Shown: positions 31,685 to 39,602, numbered from the stretch's first letter. The stretch is 64,000 bases of DNA from Candidatus Altarchaeales archaeon (GCA_014727915.1 WJMO01000009.1:62001-126000), one strand, 5' to 3'. The notes: generated from the sequence alone by a model not told the origin. Numbers and translations are program-made.

Positions 31685-33565
31685 ATGAGGAGAAAACAGG
31701 CGGTTGAAGAGGAAGAGCTCATAATGCTGGCAGTGTTCCTCCTCGCGTCCTCGGTATTCTTCGCGTCGACCTACGGGTTCTACGGGTCCAACACCGGCAG
31801 CCACTACGCGCTTGTGCGGGCGGTGGTGGAGAACCAGTCTTTCAAGGTCAACTCGTTCGTCCGCTACACGGGGCTAATAGACTATGCGGTATACGAGGAC
31901 AACGCATACAGCGACCGGGCGCCGGGCCTCGCTTTCGCTGCCGCGCCCTTCTACCTCACAGGCAAACTGGCCTCCTCTGTGCTCCCGCTTGCCGCATACT
32001 ACAGGGGATGGGACCCCGGAAACCCCGCGGGCTTCACCACCTTGCTATTGCCAGTAATCGCCGGCGGTCTGTCGGTCGCCCTCCTCTATCGTATATGCCG
32101 GGAGCTCGGCGGCAGCGTGTACGCGTCGCTGATAACGGCCTTCACCCTGGCATTCGCGACGATCTTCTGGAAGCATTCGACCATGTTCTTCTCCCATGTG
32201 TTATCTGCGTTCCTTCTCCTGCTTGGATTATGCCTGGCGTTGACGTTGAAAAGCCTAAAGAAACAACGGTCCCATGCCTGCGCGATGTTCTTCGCGTTGG
32301 GATACATGGTGGTTGTGGAATATGCCAACATACTCCTGACGGCCATAGTTGTGTCATACCTGTTCGCATCCCGGAAGATGACGGTTAAGGATGTGACGTC
32401 CATGAAGAAGGAAATCCTCCACCCCATCCTATGCCTGATAGTCCCCCTCCTCATCATCCCGTTCTACAATTCGATCAACTTCGGGGATCCGATGACCACC
32501 GCCTACAAGTACTCCCCCCACCACGGTTGGGTGGGCGACCTCGGAGAGGCGCTCTCCACTCCATTGTCCGAGGGCGTGCCTGGCCTTCTGTTCACTGGCG
32601 AGCAGGTGAACGGCGGGCTGTTCCTCGTATCTCCCATATTGCTGCTTTCTATCTGGGGTCTGAAATACATGTACAGGAGCCGCAAGCCCGAGTCAATGCT
32701 GGTCGCTGCCTTGTTCCTGGCTCACCTCCTGTTCTACGGCAAGTACAAGACCTGGGGTGGCGGGGGCATCTCAGACACCCGCTACCTGATAACAGTCACT
32801 CCCATCATTGTTCTTCCCTTGTATGCGTGGGTCGACGGCTTCCTGCTGAAGCGGAAGCACGAGTTCGAGAAGGCGTTCTACACGCTTCCGCTGCTGGTCT
32901 TGTTCGGCATGTCCGTCGTGAACGTCATGGGAGACATAGCCACAGAGGAAGGCCATGGGACTAGGGAGTTCATCTTTCCTGCGGTGAAGGCGGGGGAGAT
33001 TTCCATGCTCTTCGACAATGTATTCGGCAACATTGGCAGGCTGCCAGCCTACCTTGGCATAGTCGCGATACTCTACTCTCTCGCGTCTCTGGCGTTGAAG
33101 AGGACGGTCGGCATAGCATATGTCATGGGCGAGGACCAGAATTTCGTTGCCATAGTGTTGGGTCTGGCGGTCGCGGGCTTCATAGCAGCAATCGCTTTCA
33201 GCGGGACCTCATCCGTCCCCGCGGAGCTGAAGGGGTGGAGCTACTCATTGGACGGGTTCCACTGGAGCAAGGTCGAGCCGCCCTATGGCTTCGAGGGCGG
33301 CGGCAGGCTCTTTGTGAAAGGGGTACTGGACGTTCCCGGACCATCCTCTAACTCGGTTATCGGGGTGATGGCAGAGGATTGTGTTTCGAAGGTGTACGTC
33401 AACGACCGGCTGGTGTCCGAGGTGTCCAACTGCACGGCCTGCATGCACTGCGATGGAGTCCGGATGGACCTGGGGCCGCTGGTGCAGCCCGGGCTGAATC
33501 CAATATGGTTCGAGGTGACGGGTTCGGGCGAGGCGGTCAAGTTCACAGCCCAAAAACTGGAATAG
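31685..33565 (+). CDS. GT39-like polytopic membrane protein with C-terminal beta domain
   Basis: 626 residues from the ATG at 31685; an upstream extension overlaps the divergent GT2 gene and is rejected. About eleven membrane helices; the first external loop has SDRAPGLAFAAAPFYL, a pattern seen in the GT39/PMT-related family of archaeal and bacterial surface-glycan genes. After the last helix (near residue 510) a soluble domain of about 110 residues has FVKGVLDVPG, SKVYVNDRLVSE and paired cysteines, suggestive of a galactose-binding-like sandwich on the outside. Probably transfers a sugar from polyprenyl phosphate. Codon use is normal for the window. Confidence 0.65.
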   Translation: MRRKQAVEEEELIMLAVFLLASSVFFASTYGFYGSNTGSHYALVRAVVENQSFKVNSFVRYTGLIDYAVYEDNAYSDRAPGLAFAAAPFYLTGKLASSVLPLAAYYRGWDPGNPAGFTTLLLPVIAGGLSVALLYRICRELGGSVYASLITAFTLAFATIFWKHSTMFFSHVLSAFLLLLGLCLALTLKSLKKQRSHACAMFFALGYMVVVEYANILLTAIVVSYLFASRKMTVKDVTSMKKEILHPILCLIVPLLIIPFYNSINFGDPMTTAYKYSPHHGWVGDLGEALSTPLSEGVPGLLFTGEQVNGGLFLVSPILLLSIWGLKYMYRSRKPESMLVAALFLAHLLFYGKYKTWGGGGISDTRYLITVTPIIVLPLYAWVDGFLLKRKHEFEKAFYTLPLLVLFGMSVVNVMGDIATEEGHGTREFIFPAVKAGEISMLFDNVFGNIGRLPAYLGIVAILYSLASLALKRTVGIAYVMGEDQNFVAIVLGLAVAGFIAAIAFSGTSSVPAELKGWSYSLDGFHWSKVEPPYGFEGGGRLFVKGVLDVPGPSSNSVIGVMAEDCVSKVYVNDRLVSEVSNCTACMHCDGVRMDLGPLVQPGLNPIWFEVTGSGEAVKFTAQKLE

Positions 33566-33569
33566 TTAT

Positions 33570-34715
33570 TTATCCCCGGAATTCTGCATAGTCCTTCAGC
33601 ATCAGGTAGTTGGCCGCGTATTCCGGCAGCTTAACTTCCTCTCCTGCGTTGTAGGGTCCGTATCTGTTCTCCATCATAGTCCACGTTCCCACATCCGATG
33701 TTATCCTAGCCGTGACCTCTCCGTCTTTGAACGCTATCGCATCCATGAGGGGGTTGAAAGAGTCAATGTCCTTGACTTTCCTTGCCAGTAATCCGCTGCC
33801 TCCGTGTATGGTGTCCGGCAGCCTTATCAGCCGGGACGTGTCTAATGTGACCTGCTTGTCCGCGTCCTTTATCTCAACGGCCTTGGAGTATATCAGGTTC
33901 TGTATCGGGCCTTTGAGCCTGTCGAAGAGCGCGTCCCACCGTCCCTCGCGCAGGAACCTGAGGTTCATCTCACGGTCTGCCGCGTGCTTCTCGGCCGTGG
34001 TGGCGCCGATGCCCTTGATATTAACCAGCTCCTCCGCGGGCATGGCTATCAGCTCCTCCGCGACGTCGTATATCCTCCTAGCCCATCCCCTGCTGTCCTT
34101 CCTGGGTCCTATCCTGCGGCCGGCCGTCCCCTTGCTCTGACCCCTCTTGAAGGTTATGCCCCTCATTGTCTCCTCTTCGGTTATGAAGTATTCGATGTCC
34201 AGGCCGGTGCCCGTTATGTAGTCTATTATCTCCCTCCGGGCCTCGCCGTTCAAAGACCTCACATCATCGGATATGACGTGTATGTGGTAGCCTTTGCTAC
34301 CGCTGAAGTTCACCTTTATCTCCTTGCCGGTGAATCCGAAGTCGTCCTCGAGGAAGCCGACAATGCATTTGGCCTCCTCTTTGACGTCTTCGAGCTTGCC
34401 ATGGTCCAGCAGGTCCATGGGCTTGTCCAGGTCGAATACGAGGTCTGCGCCCAGCCAGTTCTTCCTTTGCATGGGCTGGTTCTCGGGGAACTCGTAGTAG
34501 GCTGAGGAATATGATATGTAATAGGGGGCTTCGGTCTTAAGGTATTGGGTTAGCTCCCGGCCGGAGGTGAAGCTCTTATGGCGGAACCTTATCTTGTCCT
34601 CCAGTGTCCCGACTCCGAACTCCCGTCGGTGAACGTCCATTGGGCTGTCCACCCTGTTCCTGAAGTAGTATTCCTTGAATCTCTTCTTCAGGTAGACTTT
34701 CGTGTCCGTGTTCAT
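33570..34715 (-). CDS. priS: DNA primase small (catalytic) subunit PriS
   Basis: 381 residues. The catalytic metal motif GADLVFDLD places the two aspartates at about residues 95 and 97, and the nucleotide-binding segment SGSKGYHIHV follows near residue 160; an internal RGQSKGT and the C-terminal LPDTIHGGSGLLARKV are classic for archaeal PriS. The protein makes RNA/DNA primers together with PriL, whose gene is not in the window. It follows a small HTH gene after 2 bases, so both are expected on one transcript from the promoter near 34980. Confidence 0.93.
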   Translation of the reverse strand: MNTDTKVYLKKRFKEYYFRNRVDSPMDVHRREFGVGTLEDKIRFRHKSFTSGRELTQYLKTEAPYYISYSSAYYEFPENQPMQRKNWLGADLVFDLDKPMDLLDHGKLEDVKEEAKCIVGFLEDDFGFTGKEIKVNFSGSKGYHIHVISDDVRSLNGEARREIIDYITGTGLDIEYFITEEETMRGITFKRGQSKGTAGRRIGPRKDSRGWARRIYDVAEELIAMPAEELVNIKGIGATTAEKHAADREMNLRFLREGRWDALFDRLKGPIQNLIYSKAVEIKDADKQVTLDTSRLIRLPDTIHGGSGLLARKVKDIDSFNPLMDAIAFKDGEVTARITSDVGTWTMMENRYGPYNAGEEVKLPEYAANYLMLKDYAEFRG

Positions 34716-34717
34716 CT

Positions 34718-34948
34718 TCAGATCAGCCCTGAGGACTTGAGCCTGTCGACGCCGATGCCCGCTGCCAGCACCTTCATGAAGGTCTTCTCCAGCCCGCTAC
34801 TCCCGGCCTCCGTCTTCAGCTGCTTGAGGTTGTAGGATACGGCGCCCTGTGTGATGCCAAGCTCCGTGGCTATCTCGGTCTGGCTGTAGCCCAGTCCCCG
34901 CATCATCAGGATCTTTGAGATTTCCTCATCAGACAACAAACCAACCAC
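34718..34948 (-). CDS. Small HTH DNA-binding protein upstream of priS, GTG start
   Basis: 76 residues starting with GTG at 34948. The frame continues upstream into the carbonic anhydrase gene, but a TATA-like TTTATATAG (about 34978-34986) places transcription start near 34953, so the short form is far more likely. LSDEEISKILMMRGLGYSQTEIATELGITQGAVSYNLKQLK is a helix-turn-helix of the sigma-70 region 4/Trp-repressor-like class, with the recognition helix in TQGAVSYNLKQLK. It is followed by a short helical tail. Possibly a local regulator of the priS transcript; target unknown. Confidence 0.75.
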   Translation of the reverse strand: MVGLLSDEEISKILMMRGLGYSQTEIATELGITQGAVSYNLKQLKTEAGSSGLEKTFMKVLAAGIGVDRLKSSGLI

Positions 34949-34988
34949 CTTGCATAAAATAATAGAAGAACTATTACTATATAAACTT

Positions 34989-35609
34989 TCAGGGTTCTTT
35001 TCTGTCCATTGTCTCGGACCCCTCAAGCTCCTCAGGAACCCTGTAGACACGCCCACTCTTAATGTCATATACGAGAGGGAGTATCCTGAACTTCCCACTC
35101 TTCAAATCCTCATATTTGCCGGGATAATGGAGCAGGAGAAAGTTCCTGAGGGTCTCAACCTGTATCCTGCAACCCTCCTCTATGACCAGCCTCCTGAAAT
35201 GCTCGTCCGGAAGCTTGAGCTTCTTCTCCTTGAGGAATGCTTCCACCTTGTACTTGGCGTGGGAACCACCATATTCTACCATATGCCTTTTTATCTCAGG
35301 TTCGGTCTCATACGATTCCAGGCTGTTATAGCCGCCGCATTGGGTGTGGTGCAACACTATGAAGAAGTCGGGGTCCAGGTTGTTGACCGCGTAGGTGAAC
35401 GCCGCCTTCGCGTCCTCGCTGAAAAGGCCCCCAACATTCTTCGCCTCGAATATGTTCCCATCCTCGCGGAGGCTGAAGATGTTATGGACGCACACCCTGC
35501 TGTCACTGCAGGAGAGGCAGAAAATCCTAGGGTCCTGGCCGAACTCCAGCTTCCTCCTCAAATGCCTCGAATGCTTATGCCACCCCCTCTGCAACCTGCT
35601 TAACCTCAT
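34989..35609 (-). CDS. Beta-carbonic anhydrase-like protein
   Basis: 206 residues. The zinc-site motifs of beta-class carbonic anhydrase are present: CxDxR as C34-S-D36-S-R38, and HxxC as H88-T-Q-C91 followed by GG. The intervening NIFEAKNVGG also matches. The C-terminal 100 residues are longer and more basic than in canonical enzymes and include an extra helical segment. The enzyme would interconvert CO2 and bicarbonate in the cytoplasm. The TATA-like TTTTATTATAG upstream of the ATG at 35609 suggests its own promoter. Divergent from gatE. Divergent family members may have other substrates. Confidence 0.8.
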   Translation of the reverse strand: MRLSRLQRGWHKHSRHLRRKLEFGQDPRIFCLSCSDSRVCVHNIFSLREDGNIFEAKNVGGLFSEDAKAAFTYAVNNLDPDFFIVLHHTQCGGYNSLESYETEPEIKRHMVEYGGSHAKYKVEAFLKEKKLKLPDEHFRRLVIEEGCRIQVETLRNFLLLHYPGKYEDLKSGKFRILPLVYDIKSGRVYRVPEELEGSETMDRKEP

Positions 35610-35677
35610 AGCCTCAAAATATCACAACATCATCTATAATAAAATACTAAAAAATACATAATCTACCTGAACAAAAC

Positions 35678-35809
35678 ATGGACCAAGAACTGGACTATGC
35701 TAAACTTGGTTTCAAGTGCGGTATAGAGATACACCAGCACAGCCTTTTTAACAAAAAGGCTGGCGAAAAATGTGTGGGGTTCGTTTCACTCACCCCACTG
35801 GGGGCATAG
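35678..35809 (+). pseudogene. Duplicated 5' fragment of gatE: 43-codon open frame
   Basis: ATG at 35678 opens a 43-codon frame whose first 21 codons repeat the start of GatE (MDQELDYAKLGFKCGIEIH...). It then diverges and ends with TAG at 35807-35809, directly abutting the true gatE ATG at 35810. The divergent part contains two hairpins: CAGCCTTTTT/AAAAAGGCTG (about 35738-35760) and GTGGGGT/ACCCCAC (about 35774-35798). It may be a scar of duplication or insertion, or a small leader peptide that controls gatE. It is not expected to encode a working subunit. Confidence 0.65.
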
Positions 35810-35865
35810 ATGGACTTGGACTATGCTAAACTTGGTTTCAAGTGCGGTATAGAGATACACCAGCA
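35691..35865 (+). repeat. 49-bp direct repeat at the gatE start, 77-bp spacer
   Basis: Bases 35691-35739 and 35817-35865 are identical over 49 positions. The second copy is codons 3-19 of gatE; the first copy lies in its leader. The 77-base spacer (35740-35816) has two inverted repeats. The identity includes third codon positions, so the duplication is recent or kept identical by recombination. Confidence 0.9.
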
Positions 35866-37648
35866 GCTCGACACTCACAAGCTGTTCTGCAGCTGCCCGT
35901 CCCTCATAAGGGATGACCAACCCGACCTGGTGGTGGAGAGGAGGATGCGGGCTGTCGCAGGCGAGCTCGGAGACGTGGACCCCGCCGCATTGCATGAGTT
36001 CCTCAGGGGACGGACACTGCTCTACGAAGCATACCATGACAGCACATGCCTGGTGGAACTGGACGAGGAACCACCCCACCCACTCAACCAGGACGCGCTA
36101 AGGACAGTCTTGGAGGTCGCGCTCCTGTTGAAGGCCGAGCCGGTGGAAGAGATGCATGTGATGCGGAAGACCGTCATCGACGGGTCCAACACCAGCGGAT
36201 TCCAGAGGACAATGCTCGTCGCGGAAGACGGCACTCTAGAAACGAGCAAAGGCCACGTTGGCATACCAACAATCTGCCTCGAAGAGGATGCAGCCCGGAT
36301 AATCAGCGAGGAAGGAGGTGAAGTCCACTACCGACTCGACCGTCTGGGAATACCCCTCATAGAATTGGCTACGACACCGGACATCAAGGACCCGCAGCAC
36401 GCGCGGGAGGTAGCTGAGAAGATCGGCGGGATACTCCGCGCCACCACCGTGAAAAGGGGGTTAGGGACGATACGCCAGGACATAAACGTCTCAATAGCAG
36501 AGGGCGAACGCATAGAGGTCAAGGGAGTCCAGGACCTGCGCCTCATATCCAAGGTTGTTGAAGGCGAGGTCCGGAGGCAGATGATGCTCATAGACGTGAG
36601 GAAAGAGCTTCTGAAACGCGGAGTCAAATCTGAAGACTACGATGCCGGACATGTCGACATCTCCCGCCTGTTCAAGGACACGAAGTCTTCCGTCATCTCA
36701 GATGCGCTGTCAAACGGTGGTGTCGTATTGGCTGTCAACTTAAGAGGGTTGGACGGTCTTTTGAAGGACATGCTCGGACCCCAGCTGGCGCAATATGCTA
36801 GGGCGCTCGCGGGCGTGAAGGGCATCTTCCACGGTGATGAGCTGCCAGCGTACGGTGTCAGTCAGGGGGAGGCCGAAGCAACAAAGAGAGAGTTAGGCAC
36901 TACAGGCGTTGACTCATACACCCTCGTGGCAGCGCCCAGGGAACAGGCTTTGAAGGCTTTGGAAGCCGTTCTCGGCCGCTGCAAGACCGCTTTGGAGTGC
37001 GTGCCCGAGGAGGTCCGGAGAGCCCGGGAAGACGGCAGCACAGAGTACATGCGCCCCCTCCCGGGGAGCTCCAGGATGTACCCTGAAACCGACGAACCAC
37101 TGGTCTCAGTGTATGCGGCCACGCTGAAGTCATTGAAGTCCTCCCTCCCAGAGCTCCGCGATGACAAGGCCAAAAGATACGTCAAGATGGGCTTGGGCAA
37201 GGAGCTGGCAGACCAACTGTCCCGCTCCGCCGAAGCCCCGCTATTCGAATCCTTAGCCGCAGAGTTCGAAGAAGCAGACCCTAACGTGATCGCCCAGACC
37301 CTCACCTCGTATCCCAAGGAGGCGGTTAAGAGGTATGGTGTGGACCCTTCACTGCTGTCCGAGGAGCACTTCCGCCAGGTCATGTCATTGCTGTCCGATG
37401 GCAGGATAACCAAGAACGTCATCGTCGACCTAATAGCGAAGGCTGCTGAGAACCCTGACGAAGATTTGTCTTCACTGGCGGAGTCCGGCAACCTCACCAC
37501 CTTATCGGATGATGAACTCAAGAAGATCGTCGCCAAGGTGAAGTCTGAGAACGAGGGTTTGAACCCCGGGCAGCTGATGGGCAAGGTGATGGCCGAGGTT
37601 CAGGGCCGGGCCGACCCATCCAAGGTCAAAGACCTTCTACGTGGCTGA
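35810..37648 (+). CDS. gatE: Glutamyl-tRNA(Gln) amidotransferase subunit E (GatE)
   Basis: 612 residues, the usual length. KCGIEIHQQLDTHKLFCSCPS is the GatB/GatE signature at the N-terminus, followed by the kinase-like amidotransferase core (GSNTSGFQRTMLVA; LIELATTPDI; RQDINVSI). An inserted domain related to bacterial AspRS lies in the middle (about 275-420), and a helical YqeY-like tail closes the protein (VIVDLIAKAAENP; LMGKVMAEVQGRADP). With GatD it converts Glu-tRNA(Gln) to Gln-tRNA(Gln); it is specific to archaea. GatD is not in the window. The leader carries a duplication of the gene's own first codons. Its 3' end overlaps the Toprim gene tail to tail by 23 bases. Confidence 0.95.
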   Translation: MDLDYAKLGFKCGIEIHQQLDTHKLFCSCPSLIRDDQPDLVVERRMRAVAGELGDVDPAALHEFLRGRTLLYEAYHDSTCLVELDEEPPHPLNQDALRTVLEVALLLKAEPVEEMHVMRKTVIDGSNTSGFQRTMLVAEDGTLETSKGHVGIPTICLEEDAARIISEEGGEVHYRLDRLGIPLIELATTPDIKDPQHAREVAEKIGGILRATTVKRGLGTIRQDINVSIAEGERIEVKGVQDLRLISKVVEGEVRRQMMLIDVRKELLKRGVKSEDYDAGHVDISRLFKDTKSSVISDALSNGGVVLAVNLRGLDGLLKDMLGPQLAQYARALAGVKGIFHGDELPAYGVSQGEAEATKRELGTTGVDSYTLVAAPREQALKALEAVLGRCKTALECVPEEVRRAREDGSTEYMRPLPGSSRMYPETDEPLVSVYAATLKSLKSSLPELRDDKAKRYVKMGLGKELADQLSRSAEAPLFESLAAEFEEADPNVIAQTLTSYPKEAVKRYGVDPSLLSEEHFRQVMSLLSDGRITKNVIVDLIAKAAENPDEDLSSLAESGNLTTLSDDELKKIVAKVKSENEGLNPGQLMGKVMAEVQGRADPSKVKDLLRG

Positions 37649-37955
37649 GCCTCAGCTGGGAGAACAGCTCCCTCGGCCGCCGCTTCTCGTGTATCCCATA
37701 GGCTCCCATCATCTTCAGCAGCTTCTTCCTAAGGACCTTCCCCGCCCGGTCCATGTCCGTCAGTATTATCACTTCACTGCAGTCCTGTAGTGCCTCAACG
37801 GTCTCGAGAAGCGACTGACCTTTGTTCAGAACGACTATGTCCCCTTCGTCAACGTCAAGCTTCATCAGCGCTTCAGCGTCCCGTCTTCCCTCGACTATGA
37901 TGGGGCAGTCGAGGGATTCCAGGAACTCTTCGAGAATATCCTGTTTGTCCTTCAT
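37626..37955 (-). CDS. Toprim-domain protein (UPF0292-like)
   Basis: 109 residues from the ATG at 37955, which overlaps the TGA of the zinc-ribbon gene (ATGA); a longer frame begins with GTG inside that gene and is rejected. The Toprim fold is seen as CPIIVEGRRDAEAL (catalytic Glu), VVLNKGQSL and VIILTDMDRAGKVLRKKL (DxD motif). Stand-alone Toprim proteins of this size occur throughout archaea with unproven function in DNA or RNA metabolism, and resemble RNase M5 and primase cores. Third gene of an overlapping micro-operon with AbrB-like and zinc-ribbon genes. Its 3' end overlaps gatE by 23 bases. Confidence 0.82.
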   Translation of the reverse strand: MKDKQDILEEFLESLDCPIIVEGRRDAEALMKLDVDEGDIVVLNKGQSLLETVEALQDCSEVIILTDMDRAGKVLRKKLLKMMGAYGIHEKRRPRELFSQLRLSHVEGL

Positions 37956-38086
37956 TGCCCCCATCTGTTCCCGCAGATTTTGCAGAGGCACATTATGACC
38001 CCGATCTCATGGTTTGGGTTCAATGTTATCTCCGTGCTGTTGCAGAATGTGCACCTCTGAATCTTTCTCATTACTCGTTCGTTCAT
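37952..38086 (-). CDS. Small zinc-ribbon protein (44 aa)
   Basis: 44 residues, too short for most gene callers. It contains a CTFC knuckle followed 20 residues later by CLCKICGNRWG, a treble-clef or zinc-ribbon pattern like that of RPB9/TFIIS-type or transposon-associated ribbons. Both ends overlap neighbours by the ATGA arrangement (38083-38086 and 37952-37955), and it has AAGGAGAG just before the ATG, which strongly supports translation. Might recruit nucleic acid for the Toprim partner; that is inference. Confidence 0.72.
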   Translation of the reverse strand: MNERVMRKIQRCTFCNSTEITLNPNHEIGVIMCLCKICGNRWGQ

Positions 38087-38226
38087 TTTCTCTCCTTCAG
38101 CATTATCTTCCCTTTCTCCACGATTTCAAAGTCCAGCCTCTGGCCTTTCACCCATCTCATGCCTTCCACGAGTGGTTTGGGGAGCGTTACCGTGAACTGC
38201 CCCCTGTTGTTCTGCTGGATTATCAT
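38083..38226 (-). CDS. AbrB/SpoVT-like small DNA-binding protein (47 aa)
   Basis: 47 residues: QQNNRGQFTVTLPKPLVEGMRWVKGQRLDFEIVEKGKIMLKE matches the swapped-hairpin AbrB/MazE-like fold ('GQ-x-T-V-T-L-P-K-x-L-x-E-x-M-x-W-x-K-G'). Such proteins are archaeal transcription regulators or antitoxins. It is the first gene of a three-gene set in which each stop overlaps the next start by ATGA. The upstream region is an AT-rich cluster of inverted repeats (38232-38320) that could hold its operator. No toxin-like gene adjoins. Confidence 0.75.
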   Translation of the reverse strand: MIIQQNNRGQFTVTLPKPLVEGMRWVKGQRLDFEIVEKGKIMLKERK

Positions 38227-38231
38227 GAGGA

Positions 38232-38320
38232 TAAAAGATATGAATATTTATTTAAATATGAATAAAAATCCTATTTTTATTATTCATATGAAAATATCTT
38301 TTAATATTTAAATAAATATT
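38232..38320. promoter_or_regulatory. AT-rich inverted-repeat cluster between divergent operons
   Basis: Almost pure A/T sequence between the AbrB-like gene (minus) and the regulator gene at 38387 (plus). A 17-bp arm at 38243-38259 is perfectly complementary to 38304-38320. A 10-bp arm at 38232-38241 is complementary to 38294-38303. In the centre a near-perfect palindrome surrounds about 38270. The two arm pairs are interleaved, so they cannot all form one hairpin. Operators for the AbrB-like and HTH proteins, or a DNA-unwinding element, are possible. Confidence 0.6.
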
Positions 38321-38386
38321 AATAGGTTCATTTATATAGCTTTATTCACATTATTTCCTATTTAGTAAATATTCTATTTTTGTAGG

Positions 38387-38869
38387 ATGTCGGAAAATAT
38401 CGATTATGTGAGGCGGAGGCTGACTGACAAGTACTCTTCAATATTTCGAGAGTTCGGCCTGCAACCCACCATGATCGAAGTGTACATGTCAGTGTTCCTC
38501 TCCAAGGAGCCCATGGGTTTGCAGGAGATCGCCGACGACACCGGCTACAGCGTATCCACGGTGTGCAAGAACGTTAACATACTGGAGCGGATGACGGACG
38601 TTCGAAGGTTCAAGAAGCCGGGCAGCAAGAAGATATACTATGAATGCCAGCACGACATCAAGAAGGCCCTGCGGAAGAAGATAGTCGAGCAGAGGGGCAT
38701 GGTACAGTCTCTAGTGGATATTCTTAAAGACTCAGATGAAAGATTAAGGAACGATGAGGATCCGGACTCGGAGAGGATCCGCAAAGACCTTGAGAAGCTG
38801 CGCAAAGACTATGAGAAGGTCATCAAACTATTGGACATAATGTCGGCTATGAAGCTTATAGGAGAGTAA
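38387..38869 (+). CDS. GbsR/MarR-like winged-helix regulator
   Basis: 160 residues. Residues about 25-100 form a winged helix: IEVYMSVFLSKEPMGLQEIADDTGYSVSTVCKNVNILERMTDVRRFKKPGSKKIYYE, close to the GbsR/TrmB-like class. A long charged coiled coil (about 105-155) follows and should dimerise the protein. The stop is one base before the ATG of the ABC transporter ATPase, so it is the first gene of a five-gene operon and probably its regulator. The leader lies in the AT-rich inverted-repeat region. Confidence 0.82.
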   Translation: MSENIDYVRRRLTDKYSSIFREFGLQPTMIEVYMSVFLSKEPMGLQEIADDTGYSVSTVCKNVNILERMTDVRRFKKPGSKKIYYECQHDIKKALRKKIVEQRGMVQSLVDILKDSDERLRNDEDPDSERIRKDLEKLRKDYEKVIKLLDIMSAMKLIGE

Positions 38870-38870
38870 C

Positions 38871-39602
38871 ATGAAAAAGCACAAGCAAAAGGAGGAGGAC
38901 GAACGCTGCAAGAAAAAACCCATCATAGACCTGAATGACGTCTGGAAGATATACCGGATGGGCGAGGTCGAAGTCCCGGCGCTCAGGGGCCTGACCCTCG
39001 AGATATTCCCCTGCGAGTTCGTCTCCCTAATGGGCCCCTCGGGCAGCGGCAAGAGCACGGCCATGAACATGGTCGGGTGCCTGGACGTCCCCACCAAAGG
39101 CCATATACTCTTGGATGGGAGGGACATCGCGGAACTGGAAGAATCCGACCTGGCCCAGATCAGAGGCCGGAAGATAGGCTTCATATTCCAGCAGTTCAAC
39201 CTCATAAACAACCTCACGGCATTGGAGAACGTTACGATGCCCATGATATTCCAGGACATGTCCTCATATGACAGGGAGAAACGCGGCGTGAAGCTTTTGA
39301 AGTCCGTCGGATTGGAGGATAGGATGTACCATAAGCCCACCGAGCTCTCAGGAGGCCAGCAGCAGAGGGTCGCTATAGCAAGGTCACTCGCCAACGACCC
39401 GGACGTAATACTGGCCGACGAGCCCACTGGGAACCTGGACTCTAAGACAGGCGTGGAGGTGATGGACCTGCTATCCGACCTCCATAAGAAGGAGGACAAG
39501 ACGATAGTCATGGTCACACACGACGCGAAGCTCTCGAAGTTCGCGGACAGGATTATACACATAAAGGACGGAAAAGTAGTCAACGGAGGTAAGCAAAAAT
39601 GA
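38871..39602 (+). CDS. ABC transporter ATP-binding protein (LolD/MacB type)
   Basis: 243 residues. Walker A GPSGSGKST at 55-63, Q-loop QQFNLI, signature LSGGQQQRVAIARSLANDP, Walker B VILADEPTGNLDS and the H-loop MVTHDAK are all intact. The DEPTGNLDSKTG ending is typical of the LolD/MacB/FtsE-like subgroup that powers MacB-type mechanotransmission permeases. The first 16 residues are Lys/Glu-rich. It overlaps the next gene by ATGA. Partners are the two permeases at 40904 and 42136. Confidence 0.92.
   Translation: MKKHKQKEEDERCKKKPIIDLNDVWKIYRMGEVEVPALRGLTLEIFPCEFVSLMGPSGSGKSTAMNMVGCLDVPTKGHILLDGRDIAELEESDLAQIRGRKIGFIFQQFNLINNLTALENVTMPMIFQDMSSYDREKRGVKLLKSVGLEDRMYHKPTELSGGQQQRVAIARSLANDPDVILADEPTGNLDSKTGVEVMDLLSDLHKKEDKTIVMVTHDAKLSKFADRIIHIKDGKVVNGGKQK

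Noticed and set aside
34949..35098. Longer start for the HTH protein upstream of priS
   Set aside because: It would run into the carbonic anhydrase gene and precede the predicted TATA box.
35740..35816. tRNA-like T-arm (GGGGTTCG...) in the gatE spacer
   Set aside because: The loop is too long and no acceptor, D or anticodon arm can be drawn. Treated as hairpins in a duplication spacer.
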